NCBI RefSeq assembly: GCF_021390495.1
Contig: NZ_JAJEJP010000002.1
Span: 682,001 to 746,000 of the forward strand
Length of the DNA stretch: 64,000 nt
Reading direction: 5' to 3'
DNA from: Paraburkholderia sp. ZP32-5
GTDB taxonomy: Bacteria > Pseudomonadota > Gammaproteobacteria > Burkholderiales > Burkholderiaceae
Part shown: piece by piece, positions 45,711 through 54,223 of the stretch
Layout: each line of letters opens with the position of its first letter
Position numbering within the stretch: the first letter of the stretch is position 1
Position numbers and translations under genes: made by a program
Notes under the pieces: generated by a model
Told to the model about the DNA's origin: nothing
What the model saw: only the letters and a program-made list of their open reading frames with translations
Database searches by the model: none

Positions 45711-46691
45711 TTACTGGAAGCCGGACACCGCATGCGGCACATACAGTTCTTCGAGCCGGCGGATCTCGTCTTCAGTCAGCTTCAGCGACAGCGCCGCAAC
45801 CGCATCGTCGAGGTGATGCAGCTTGGTCGCACCGACGATCGGCGCGGTAATCGGCTGCTTCTGCAACACCCACGCTAGCGCGACCTGTGCGCGCGGCACG
45901 CCGCGTTCCTTCGCAATCTCGCTGACGCGTTCGACGATGCGCCGGTCCGCGTCCTGAGTCTGCGCGTAAAGCGTGCGGCCGAATGCGTCGGTTTCCGAGC
46001 GCGCGCTTTCGGTGTCCCAGTCGCGCGTCAAACGGCCGCGCGCAAGCGGACTCCACGGAATCACGCCGATGCCTTCGCTTTCGCACAGCGGCAGCATTTC
46101 GCGCTCTTCCTCGCGATACAGCAGATTCACATAGTTCTGCATCGTCACGAAACGCGTCCAGCCGTTGCTTTCGGCCACGTGCAGCGCCTTTGCGAACTGC
46201 CATGCGTACATCGACGATGCGCCGATATAACGCGCCTTGCCAGCCTTCACGACATCGTGCAGCGCTTCCATGGTTTCTTCGATCGGCGTGCCGTAGTCCC
46301 AGCGATGGATCTGGTACAGATCCACGTAGTCCGTGCCGAGACGCCGCAGGCTGTGATCGATTTCCGCCATGATCGCCTTGCGCGACAGGCCCGCGCCGTT
46401 CGGGCCCGGACGCATGCGGCTATTGACCTTGGTGGCCAGCACGATTTCATCGCGCTTGGCAAAATCCTTGAGCGCGCGGCCGACGATTTCCTCGCTGGTG
46501 CCGTCCGAATAGACGTTCGCAGTATCGAAGAAATTGATGCCGTGATCGAGCGCCTGCTTGATGAACGGGCGCGCGGCTTCGTCGTCGAGCGACCAGGGGT
46601 GCGTGCCGCGCGACGGCACACCATAGCTCATGCAACCGAGACAAATCCGCGAGACATCCAGACCGGTGCGGCCGAGTTTCACATAATCCAT
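45711..46691 (-). CDS. aldo/keto reductase
   Basis: A 326-residue NADPH-dependent TIM-barrel reductase. The tetrad is visible: Asp and Tyr in FFDTANVYSDG, Lys in LATKVNSRM, His in LYQIHRWDY. The cofactor segment SPLARGRLTRDWDTE places it with the YajO/Gfo-like or general stress AKR11-12 groups. Such enzymes reduce aldehydes, methylglyoxal or sugar derivatives. The start at 46691 has AGGAG in the expected position. Substrate uncertain. Confidence 0.88.
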   Translation of the reverse strand: MDYVKLGRTGLDVSRICLGCMSYGVPSRGTHPWSLDDEAARPFIKQALDHGINFFDTANVYSDGTSEEIVGRALKDFAKRDEIVLATKVNSRMRPGPNGAGLSRKAIMAEIDHSLRRLGTDYVDLYQIHRWDYGTPIEETMEALHDVVKAGKARYIGASSMYAWQFAKALHVAESNGWTRFVTMQNYVNLLYREEEREMLPLCESEGIGVIPWSPLARGRLTRDWDTESARSETDAFGRTLYAQTQDADRRIVERVSEIAKERGVPRAQVALAWVLQKQPITAPIVGATKLHHLDDAVAALSLKLTEDEIRRLEELYVPHAVSGFQ

Positions 46692-46801
46692 CGTGATGCT
46701 CCTGTGGTGAAGCGCATGAAGACGCTGCGTGGGGAGAACTATCGATTATAGGGAAACATCGGGCGGAACGTCGCCAGCGGCGGCAGTAGCTTTCAAAAGC
46801 A

Positions 46802-46832
46802 ATGCGCCCGCGCGGCGATCGCGCGGGCGCAT
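46802..46832 (-). terminator. hairpin terminator for the DUF4148/micro-ORF transcript
   Basis: A perfect 12-bp stem (46802-46813 / 46821-46832, ATGCGCCCGCGC) with a 7-nt loop. On the minus strand it is followed by a weak TTTT. It lies 45 nt after the stop of the micro-ORF. Confidence 0.65.
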
Positions 46833-46876
46833 CACGACCAATGCCGCGGCTGACCGGTCGAGCTTAGTGCTGTGTG

Positions 46877-46951
46877 TTAGTGCTGCGTGGGCCGATACGG
46901 CGTCCACACAGGCGTGTCGCTATCCCAGTGATCGAGTTCTGACGGTGCCAT
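46877..46951 (-). CDS. 24-residue micro-ORF with a strong ribosome-binding site
   Basis: A very short open frame: ATG at 46951, stop TAA at 46877-46879. The peptide begins MAPSELDHWDSDTPVWTPY and ends RPTQH. A consensus AAGGAG (minus strand, 46958-46963) sits 6 nt upstream of the ATG, which rarely arises by chance in this GC-rich DNA. It is followed by a hairpin terminator and preceded on the same strand by the DUF4148 gene about 100 nt away, so both may share a transcript. It is too short for a family assignment. It could be a small acidic/aromatic peptide or a regulatory leader. Confidence 0.5.
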   Translation of the reverse strand: MAPSELDHWDSDTPVWTPYRPTQH

Positions 46952-47053
46952 GATGTGCTCCTTGATAAAGAGTGTTCAAGCCTTGCCGTAACGACGATTT
47001 CTCGTGGAATCCAGTCGTTATGGTGGCGGTGTGCGGATCGATACGTGAGCGGC

Positions 47054-47359
47054 TTATTGGCCCTTGGCGACGCGCGTCACGTCGTTATCGTTGCCTTCTT
47101 GCAGCGCGATGCGGGCGGCTTGCGTTTGCCCGATCAGGCCTTTGTCCGGATACGACGTGCGATTGAGCGCGGGCAACGAGCCGTCGCGATACGCGGCGAC
47201 CAGTTCCGCTTTGACTTCGGCGCGCGTTTTCGTGCTCGCTGTCGGCGCTGGTTGCGTGTCATACGTGCCGGCGCGGCCAATACCGCCGCCGCCTTGCGCG
47301 AATGCGGGAGCACTGACGAGCAGCGAGAGGGCGAGGCCTGCGAGCAGATTGCGTTTCAT
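47054..47359 (-). CDS. DUF4148 exported protein
   Basis: A 101-residue exported protein. The signal peptide MKRNLLAGLALSLLVSAPAF ends at AFA, followed by a Gly-rich stretch (QGGGGIGRAG) and the DUF4148 signature KTRAEVKAELVAAYRDGSLP with NRTSYPDKG. A second member of this family lies at 27585-27923. AGGAG 8 nt upstream on the minus strand confirms the start. Function unknown; envelope location inferred from the signal peptide. Confidence 0.85.
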   Translation of the reverse strand: MKRNLLAGLALSLLVSAPAFAQGGGGIGRAGTYDTQPAPTASTKTRAEVKAELVAAYRDGSLPALNRTSYPDKGLIGQTQAARIALQEGNDNDVTRVAKGQ

Positions 47360-47579
47360 GATTCACTCCTGTCGATTCGTTGGCAGCGCATCGGGCGCTG
47401 CGACAGGGTGAAATGTAGACTTCGGCACAGTGCGGATAAATCGCACTTTCACGAAATGAATTGTCGCGATTCCGGAACAATCGCGGAAAAGGCCTTGCTG
47501 GAAGGGGTTATTGCGTTGACGCGGAGGTATTGGCGCGCAACCTGGAATTCATTGTTTCAATTGCTGTACTTCTTTTGCA

Positions 47580-47620
47580 CTACCCGAGTGCGTGTGAATA
47601 GGTGCTTCGCACTCGGGTAG
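47580..47620. repeat. 13-bp inverted repeat between the LysR and DUF4148 genes
   Basis: CTACCCGAGTGCG (47580-47592) and CGCACTCGGGTAG (47608-47620) pair perfectly around a 15-nt loop. It lies 30 bp beyond the LysR stop. It could be a terminator, although no T run follows in either direction. Confidence 0.6.
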
Positions 47621-47649
47621 CTCATCCGCGGCACGATCTGTTCGATTGC

Positions 47650-48654
47650 TTATGCAACCCACTCGGTCACCATCGGCGTATCGAGTGCCGGCGCCGACTC
47701 GCGCTCTTCGAATGTGCGCTGCGTGCAGGCCGCGTCGAGACTGCCGCGTCCGCTCAACAACGGGCAACGATCGAACACCTCCGCGATCCAGTCTACGAAA
47801 ACGCGGACTTTCGGCGACAGATGACGGCTGTGCGGATAGACTGCCGAAATTGGCATCGGCATCGGCTTCAACTCGGGCAGTACTTCGACGAGTTGCCCCG
47901 AACGCAGATGCGGCAGCACCATGAAACGCGCGGGCTGAATCAGCCCGAAACCTTCGAGTCCGCAGGTCACGTAGGCATCGGCGTCGTTGACCGACACGAT
48001 GCTTTTCATTTTCACTTCCACCTCTTTGCCTTCGACCATGAACGCCCAATCGAGTGTGCGGCCCGTGCGGCTCGAGAAGTAGTTGACGGCCTTGTGATTG
48101 TCGAGGTCTTCGAGTGAAGCGGGCATGCCCGCGCGCTCGATGTAGTCCGGTGCCGCGCAGGTCACGCCTTCGAACAGACCGATGCGGCGCGCGACCAGTG
48201 ACGAATCCTGCAACGCGCCGACGCGTACCACGCAATCGACGCCTTCCTGCAGCAGATCCACCGGACGATCGGTCAGGCCGAGCTGCAGATCGATGTCCGG
48301 ATAGCGCGTGTGGAATTCGCACAGCGACGGAATCACGATCAGGCGGCCGATCGAACCGGGCATGTCGATGCGCAGCTTGCCGTGCGGCTTCTTGTTGCCG
48401 CTCTGGAAACTGGCCTCGGTTTCTTCGACGTCGGCGAGGATGCGCACGCAGCGCTCGTAGTACGCGGCACCGTCGGGCGTCAGCGACAGACGCCGGGTGG
48501 TCCGGTGCATCAGGCGCGTGCCGAGAAACGACTCGAGATTCTGAATGATCGTCGTGACGGACGCGCGCGGCAGATCGAGCGTTTCCGCTGCGCGGGTAAA
48601 GCTGTTGGTGTCGACGACACGGGTGAACACTTGCATGGCCTGAAGCCGGTCCAT
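47650..48654 (-). CDS. LysR-family regulator of the efflux operon (CeoR/BpeT-like)
   Basis: A 334-residue LysR regulator. The HTH is at residues 1-60 (MDRLQAMQVFTRVVDTNSFT, then RASVTTIIQNLESFLGTRLM), followed by the effector domain. It is divergent from llpE-ceoAB-opcM-like genes, the arrangement described for ceoR in Burkholderia cenocepacia and bpeT in B. pseudomallei. In those organisms the regulator activates the pump in response to salicylate-like compounds. The assignment rests mainly on gene order; LysR proteins are too similar to distinguish by eye. The intergenic region (130 bp) should hold both promoters. Confidence 0.8.
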   Translation of the reverse strand: MDRLQAMQVFTRVVDTNSFTRAAETLDLPRASVTTIIQNLESFLGTRLMHRTTRRLSLTPDGAAYYERCVRILADVEETEASFQSGNKKPHGKLRIDMPGSIGRLIVIPSLCEFHTRYPDIDLQLGLTDRPVDLLQEGVDCVVRVGALQDSSLVARRIGLFEGVTCAAPDYIERAGMPASLEDLDNHKAVNYFSSRTGRTLDWAFMVEGKEVEVKMKSIVSVNDADAYVTCGLEGFGLIQPARFMVLPHLRSGQLVEVLPELKPMPMPISAVYPHSRHLSPKVRVFVDWIAEVFDRCPLLSGRGSLDAACTQRTFEERESAPALDTPMVTEWVA

Positions 48655-48784
48655 TGCAGACCTCCAGAAAGGACGGGCGCACTGGCGGGAGTGAATCCGC
48701 AGAGCAATCGCATCGGATTGTTCAGAGGCACCGAATTGTGTTGCCGGATTATAGGCATTTATTTACGAGTCTGCCGAATGGACA

Positions 48785-49681
48785 ATGCGCAGCATTGAAG
48801 TTCTATGCGCATTTGCGCGGCTCGACATGGATGCATTCAAATCGCCGTTCCCGCTGGTTCCCGCGGAAGTCGATTCCACGGACACCGGCGGCACGACACT
48901 CGAAGTGACCGAAGTGCGGATCGAAGGGCATGCACAGGAAATCCCGTTGCGGCTCTACCGGCCCGCGAGAAAAACCGCATTGCCGGTACTGCTTTATTTT
49001 CACGGCGGCGGCTTTACGAAGGGGTCGGTCGATCAGGCCGACTTTGCCGCGCGCTATTTCGCAGAGCACTTACCGGCGCTAGTCGTGTCGGTCGGCTACT
49101 CGCTCGCGCCGAAGTTTCCGTTTCCCGCCGCGCCCGAAGACGCACACCGGGCAGCGTTGTGGGTGCAGATGCGGGCGCGCGCATTTGGCGGCAATAGCAG
49201 AAAGATCGGCGTCGCGGGCCATGACGCGGGCGGGCAACTGGCCAATTGCCTCGCGTTCATTGCTCGCGATCGCGGCGACGTGCAGATCGTCGCGCAGGCG
49301 TTGTTCGGCCCGATGCTCGACCCGAGCCTCACGCGCCTTGGCGACGAAAAGCGCCTCGGCTCGGACATCACCGCGCGCGAGTGCGCGGCGTGCTATCGCG
49401 CGTATCTGCCGCAGGCGTCGCAGCGTATGCACCCGTACGCGGCACCGCTCGAATCGTCGCGGCTGGCGGGGTTGCCGGCCACGTTGATCGCGACCGCGCA
49501 GAACGACGTGTTGCACGTGGAGGCCGAGAAATACGCGAGCAGTCTGATCGACGCCGGCGTGCAGACCCAGGTGGTGCGCTTTCCGAGCGTGTCGCATGCG
49601 GCGCTCGCCGATCATCCGCCCGCTTTGCAGGAAGCGGTGCGCTTTTTTCAGTGGCGCTTCGACACGCGCGCTCATCGATAA
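48785..49681 (+). CDS. llpE: LlpE-like lipase-family protein with Asp at the nucleophile position
   Basis: A 298-residue alpha/beta hydrolase of the HSL type, with the oxyanion motif HGGGF at 73-77. The nucleophile elbow reads AGHDAGGQ (residues 145-151) instead of GDSAGG, so the Ser is replaced by Asp147. The other triad members appear as TAQNDVLH and SVSHAAL. It is the first gene of the efflux operon, where llpE is found in Burkholderia. Start at 48785; the ATG at 48827 is an alternative. With Asp it either cannot act as a classical lipase or works like an epoxide hydrolase or dehalogenase, which have GHDWGG elbows. Confidence 0.75.
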   Translation: MRSIEVLCAFARLDMDAFKSPFPLVPAEVDSTDTGGTTLEVTEVRIEGHAQEIPLRLYRPARKTALPVLLYFHGGGFTKGSVDQADFAARYFAEHLPALVVSVGYSLAPKFPFPAAPEDAHRAALWVQMRARAFGGNSRKIGVAGHDAGGQLANCLAFIARDRGDVQIVAQALFGPMLDPSLTRLGDEKRLGSDITARECAACYRAYLPQASQRMHPYAAPLESSRLAGLPATLIATAQNDVLHVEAEKYASSLIDAGVQTQVVRFPSVSHAALADHPPALQEAVRFFQWRFDTRAHR

Positions 49682-49715
49682 ACAGAACTTTAATCAACGA
49701 TACCGGGAGCTTTAT

Positions 49716-50936
49716 ATGACTATCCTTCCTCTTTCCCGCCGCCGCGTGGCGGTCGCGGTGCTAGCCGTCGTCGTCGTCGCCGGGCTCGGCACGTTCGGCG
49801 CGATTCGCGTCGACGCGAGCTCGCCGGCCGCGCCGACCATCGTGCCGGAGGTCGACGTCGCCACTGTCGTGCAAAAGACCATCACCGACTGGCAGAGCTA
49901 TTCGGGCCGGCTCGAAGCGGTCGAAAAAGTGGACGTACGTTCGCAGGTGCCGGGCACGATCGTGTCCGTTAACTTCAAGGACGGCGCGCTCGTGAAGAAG
50001 GGCGACACGCTATTCGTGATCGATCCGCGCCCGTACCAGGCCGAAGTAGATCGCGCGGAAGCGCAGCTCGCGGCCGCGCAGGCGCGTACCGGCTATACGC
50101 AAAGCGACTGGGAGCGCGCGCAACGACTGCTGCCCGACAACGCGATCGCCAAACGCGATTACGACGAGAAGCAGAACGCCGCGCGCGAAGCCAGCGCGAA
50201 CCTGAAGGCCGCGCAAGCCGCGCTCGAAACCGCGCGCATTAATCTGGGCTATACGAAGATCGTCGCGCCGGTCGCAGGCCGTATGTCACGCGCGGAAATC
50301 ACGGTGGGCAACGTCGTATCGGCGGGTGCGGCTTCGACGCCGTTGACCACACTCGTATCGGTATCGCCTATCTACGCATCGTTCGACGCTGACGAACAAA
50401 CGTATCTGCAATACCTGAGTCGCGAGAAGGATGGCACGAAGGTGCCGGTCGAACTGGGTCTCGCCGATGAAACCGGCTACTCGCGCAGCGGCACGATCGA
50501 ATCGTTCGACAACCGTCTCGATACGTCGTCGGGCACGATCCGCGTGCGCGCGAAGTTCGATAACGCGGACGGCGCGCTGATTCCGGGCCTTTATGCACGC
50601 GTGAAAGTGGGCGGCAGCGCGCCGCATGCGGCGCTGTTGATCGACGATGCCGCGGTCGGCACTGACCAGGACAAGAAGTTCGTGCTGGTGGTCGACCAGG
50701 GCAATCACGTCGTGTACCGCGAGATCTCGACGGGTGCGATGCAGGGCAATCTGCGTGTCGTCAAGGACGGGCTGAAGGCGGGCGATCGCATCGTCGTGAA
50801 CGGTATTCAGCGCGTGCGGCCGGGTGATGCGGTGCGCGCGCACATGGTGCCGATGACGACCGATCAGGACCCGAACAGCGCGCCGCTCGCGCAATCGCGC
50901 GCGAAGGCGGCAGCCGGCGCGGCAAAGAATTCGTGA
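49716..50936 (+). CDS. ceoA: RND efflux periplasmic adaptor (CeoA/BpeE-like)
   Basis: A 406-residue membrane fusion protein. An N-terminal hydrophobic anchor or signal (RRRVAVAVLAVVVVAGLGTF) is followed by the lipoyl half-motif (VRSQVPGTIVSVNFKDGALV, GDTLFVIDPRPYQAEV), the helical hairpin (about 100-180) and the second lipoyl half (LGYTKIVAPVAGRMSRAEI). The barrel and membrane-proximal domains follow. It bridges the inner-membrane pump and the outer-membrane channel. GGGAG at 49705-49709 sets the start, 35 nt after llpE. The symbol is given by operon position and similarity; bpeE would be equally apt. Confidence 0.85.
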   Translation: MTILPLSRRRVAVAVLAVVVVAGLGTFGAIRVDASSPAAPTIVPEVDVATVVQKTITDWQSYSGRLEAVEKVDVRSQVPGTIVSVNFKDGALVKKGDTLFVIDPRPYQAEVDRAEAQLAAAQARTGYTQSDWERAQRLLPDNAIAKRDYDEKQNAAREASANLKAAQAALETARINLGYTKIVAPVAGRMSRAEITVGNVVSAGAASTPLTTLVSVSPIYASFDADEQTYLQYLSREKDGTKVPVELGLADETGYSRSGTIESFDNRLDTSSGTIRVRAKFDNADGALIPGLYARVKVGGSAPHAALLIDDAAVGTDQDKKFVLVVDQGNHVVYREISTGAMQGNLRVVKDGLKAGDRIVVNGIQRVRPGDAVRAHMVPMTTDQDPNSAPLAQSRAKAAAGAAKNS

Positions 50937-51023
50937 GCCCAGCGCGCCGTGTGTGCCGTGCTTGCAGTCGATGAAAGCGCGGCAAGCGCAACGCGGCGCC
51001 TGCTCCAACACTAAGAGCTTCCC

Positions 51024-54000
51024 ATGAACATATCCAAATTCTTCATCGATCGCCCGATCTTTGCAGGCGTGCTATCGGTATTGATCCTGCTCGGGGGCAT
51101 CATCTCGCTGTTCAAGCTGCCCATTTCCGAATATCCGGAAGTGGTGCCGCCGTCGGTCGTGGTGCATGCGCAGTATCCGGGTGCGAATCCGAAGGTGATC
51201 GCCGAGGCGGTCGCCGCGCCGCTCGAGGAACAGATCAACGGCGTCGAGAACATGCTGTATATGCAGTCGCAAGCGAATAGCGACGGCAATCTGACGCTGA
51301 CCGTCACGTTCAAGCTCGGCACCGATCCGGACCTCGCGACGCAGCTCGTGCAGAACCGCGTGAACCAGGCGCTGCCGCGTTTGCCGGAAGACGTGCAACG
51401 CCTCGGCGTGACGACGATCAAGAGTTCGCCGACGCTGACGATGGTCGTGCATCTGATCTCGCCGAACGATCGCTATGACATGACGTATCTGCGCAATTAC
51501 GCGCTGCTCAACGTGAAGGATCGGCTCGCGCGGATTCAGGGCGTCGGCGAAGTGCAGCTGTGGGGTTCCGGCGATTACTCGATGCGTATCTGGCTCGATC
51601 CGCAGAAAGTCGCGCAGCGCGGGCTGACCGCGACCGAAGTCGTGAATGCGATTCGCGAGCAGAACATTCAGGTGGCGGCCGGCGTGATCGGCGCATCGCC
51701 GTCGGTGCCGGGCACGCAGTTGCAGTTGTCGGTGAATGCGCGCGGTCGTCTGCAAACCGAAGGCGAGTTCGGCAACATCATCGTGAAGACCGCGCCGGAC
51801 GGTGGCGTGACCTATCTGCGTGATATCGCACGTATCGAACTCGCGGCGTCGGAGTACGGGCTGCGTTCGCTGCTCGACAACAAGCCTGCCGTTGCAATGG
51901 CAATCAATCAGGCGCCGGGTGCGAATTCGCTCGCGATCTCGGAGCAGGTGCGCGCGGCGATGAAGGAATTGTCGGCGGACATGCCGGCCGGTGTCGAATA
52001 CAAGATCGTGTATGACCCGACGCAGTTCGTGCGTTCGAGTATCGAGGCGGTGATCCATACGCTGCTCGAAGCTATTGCGCTCGTCGTGATCGTCGTGATC
52101 GTGTTCCTGCAAACATGGCGTGCGTCGATCATTCCGCTGATCGCGGTGCCGGTGTCGATCGTCGGTACGTTCTCGCTGCTGCTGGCGTTTGGCTTCTCGA
52201 TCAATGCGTTGTCGCTGTTCGGCATGGTGCTCGCGATCGGGATCGTGGTCGACGATGCGATTGTGGTGGTGGAGAACGTCGAGCGGAACATCGAAAGCGG
52301 GCTCAGTGCGCGCGACGCGACCTATAAGGCGATGCGCGAAGTGAGTGGGCCGATCATCGCGATTGCGCTGACGCTGGTCGCGGTGTTCGTGCCGCTCGCG
52401 TTCATGACGGGTCTGACGGGCCAGTTCTACAAGCAGTTCGCCATGACGATCGCGATCTCGACGGTGATCTCGGCGTTCAATTCGCTGACGCTGTCGCCTG
52501 CCTTGTCCGCGATGTTGCTGCGCAGCCATGGCGAAAAGGAAGACTGGCTGACGCGCGTGATGAACCGCCTGCTCGGTGGCTTCTTCCGCGGCTTCAACAA
52601 GGTCTTTCATCGTGGTTCGGAATCGTATAGCCGTGGCGTGACCGGCGTGCTGCGGCGCAAGGGTGCGATGCTGGCGGTGTACGCGATCCTGCTTGGCGCG
52701 GCCGTGCTGATGGCACGCGTGGTGCCCGGCGGCTTCGTACCCGCGCAGGACAAGGAGTATCTGATTGCATTCGCGCAACTGCCGAACGGCGCGTCGCTCG
52801 ATCGCACGGAAAAAGTGATTCGCGATATGAGCGCGATCGCGCTGAAGCAGCCGGGCGTCGAAAGCGCAGTGGCGTTCCCCGGTTTGTCGGTGAACGGCTT
52901 CACGAATAGCTCGAGCGCGGGCATCGTGTTCGTCACGCTGAAGCCGTTCAAGGAGCGCGGCAACAAGAAGCTGTCGGCCGGTGCGATTGCCGGTGCGCTG
53001 AACCAGCAATATGGCGCGATTAAGGATTCGTTCGTCGCGGTGTTCCCGCCGCCTCCGGTGCTGGGTCTCGGTACGCTCGGCGGCTTCAAGATGCAGCTGG
53101 AAGATCACGGCGCGGTCGGTTACGCGGAGTTGAACAGGGCCGCTGAAGCATTCGTGAAGCGCGCGGCGCAAACGCCTGAACTGGGCCCGACGTTTTCCAG
53201 CTATCAGATCAACGTGCCACAACTGAACGTCGATCTGGATCGCGTGAAGGCGAAGCAACTCGGTGTGCCGGTCACGGATGTGTTCGACACGATGCAGATT
53301 TATCTGGGCTCGCTGTATGTGAACGACTTCAACCGCTTCGGCCGCGTGTATCAGGTGCGTGTGCAAGCAGATGCGCCGTTCCGTCAACGCGCCGACGACA
53401 TCCTGCAACTGAAGACGCGTAACGCGGCTGGCGACATGGTGCCGTTGTCGTCGCTCGTCACGGTCACGCCGACGTATGGTCCGGAAATGGTGGTGCGCTA
53501 CAACGGCTACACCGCGGCCGACATCAACGGTGGCCCGGCACCTGGTTATTCGTCGGGCCAGGCGCAGGCCGCGGCCGAACGCGTGGCTGCCGAGGTGCTG
53601 CCGCACGGCGTGAAGCTCGAATGGACCGACCTGACGTATCAGCAGATCATCGCCGGCAACGCGGGTATGTGGGTGTTCCCGATCAGCGTGCTGCTGGTGT
53701 TCCTCGTGCTCGCCGCGTTGTACGAAAGCCTGACCTTGCCGCTCGCGGTGATCCTGATCGTGCCGATGAGCATGCTGTCCGCGCTGACCGGCGTGTGGCT
53801 CACCGGTGGCGACAACAACATCTTCACGCAGATCGGTTTGATGGTGCTGGTGGGCTTGTCGGCGAAGAACGCGATCCTGATCGTCGAATTCGCGCGTGAG
53901 CTCGAACACGATGGACGCACGCCGCTCGCGGCGGCAATCGAGGCGAGCCGCATGCGTCTGCGACCGATTCTGATGACGTCGATCGCATTCATCATGGGCG

Positions 54001-54209
54001 TGGTGCCGCTGGTGCTGTCGAGCGGCGCGGGTTCGGAGATGCGTCACGCGATGGGTATCGCGGTGTTCTTCGGCATGCTCGGCGTCACGCTGTTCGGTTT
54101 GATGCTCACGCCGGTGTTCTATGTGGTGTTGCGAACGCTCGCGGGCGGCACGGTGCACGTCGCGCAGAAGGATGCGCCGCACTATGGCCCGGCCGTCACG
54201 GACGTATGA
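51024..54209 (+). CDS. ceoB: RND multidrug efflux permease, HAE1 family (CeoB/BpeF-like)
   Basis: A 1061-residue trimeric drug:proton antiporter in the inner membrane, opening MNISKFFIDRPIFAGVLSVL. The TM4 proton-relay Asp pair is in GIVVDDAIVVVENVER, and the TM10 Lys is in LVGLSAKNAILIVEFARE. Length matches the family. It lies 87 nt after the adaptor gene and overlaps an alternative start of the outer-membrane gene. In Burkholderia this pump exports chloramphenicol, trimethoprim and fluoroquinolones; the same substrates are likely but unproven here. Confidence 0.9.
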   Translation: MNISKFFIDRPIFAGVLSVLILLGGIISLFKLPISEYPEVVPPSVVVHAQYPGANPKVIAEAVAAPLEEQINGVENMLYMQSQANSDGNLTLTVTFKLGTDPDLATQLVQNRVNQALPRLPEDVQRLGVTTIKSSPTLTMVVHLISPNDRYDMTYLRNYALLNVKDRLARIQGVGEVQLWGSGDYSMRIWLDPQKVAQRGLTATEVVNAIREQNIQVAAGVIGASPSVPGTQLQLSVNARGRLQTEGEFGNIIVKTAPDGGVTYLRDIARIELAASEYGLRSLLDNKPAVAMAINQAPGANSLAISEQVRAAMKELSADMPAGVEYKIVYDPTQFVRSSIEAVIHTLLEAIALVVIVVIVFLQTWRASIIPLIAVPVSIVGTFSLLLAFGFSINALSLFGMVLAIGIVVDDAIVVVENVERNIESGLSARDATYKAMREVSGPIIAIALTLVAVFVPLAFMTGLTGQFYKQFAMTIAISTVISAFNSLTLSPALSAMLLRSHGEKEDWLTRVMNRLLGGFFRGFNKVFHRGSESYSRGVTGVLRRKGAMLAVYAILLGAAVLMARVVPGGFVPAQDKEYLIAFAQLPNGASLDRTEKVIRDMSAIALKQPGVESAVAFPGLSVNGFTNSSSAGIVFVTLKPFKERGNKKLSAGAIAGALNQQYGAIKDSFVAVFPPPPVLGLGTLGGFKMQLEDHGAVGYAELNRAAEAFVKRAAQTPELGPTFSSYQINVPQLNVDLDRVKAKQLGVPVTDVFDTMQIYLGSLYVNDFNRFGRVYQVRVQADAPFRQRADDILQLKTRNAAGDMVPLSSLVTVTPTYGPEMVVRYNGYTAADINGGPAPGYSSGQAQAAAERVAAEVLPHGVKLEWTDLTYQQIIAGNAGMWVFPISVLLVFLVLAALYESLTLPLAVILIVPMSMLSALTGVWLTGGDNNIFTQIGLMVLVGLSAKNAILIVEFARELEHDGRTPLAAAIEASRMRLRPILMTSIAFIMGVVPLVLSSGAGSEMRHAMGIAVFFGMLGVTLFGLMLTPVFYVVLRTLAGGTVHVAQKDAPHYGPAVTDV

Positions 54210-54223
54210 AGGAGAAAACAATA

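Noticed and set aside
51072..54221. Open frame of over 1000 codons on the minus strand opposite the RND permease gene
   Set aside because: Composition is dominated by His, Arg and Gln with no domain signature. It is the mirror of a conserved permease and has no ribosome site.
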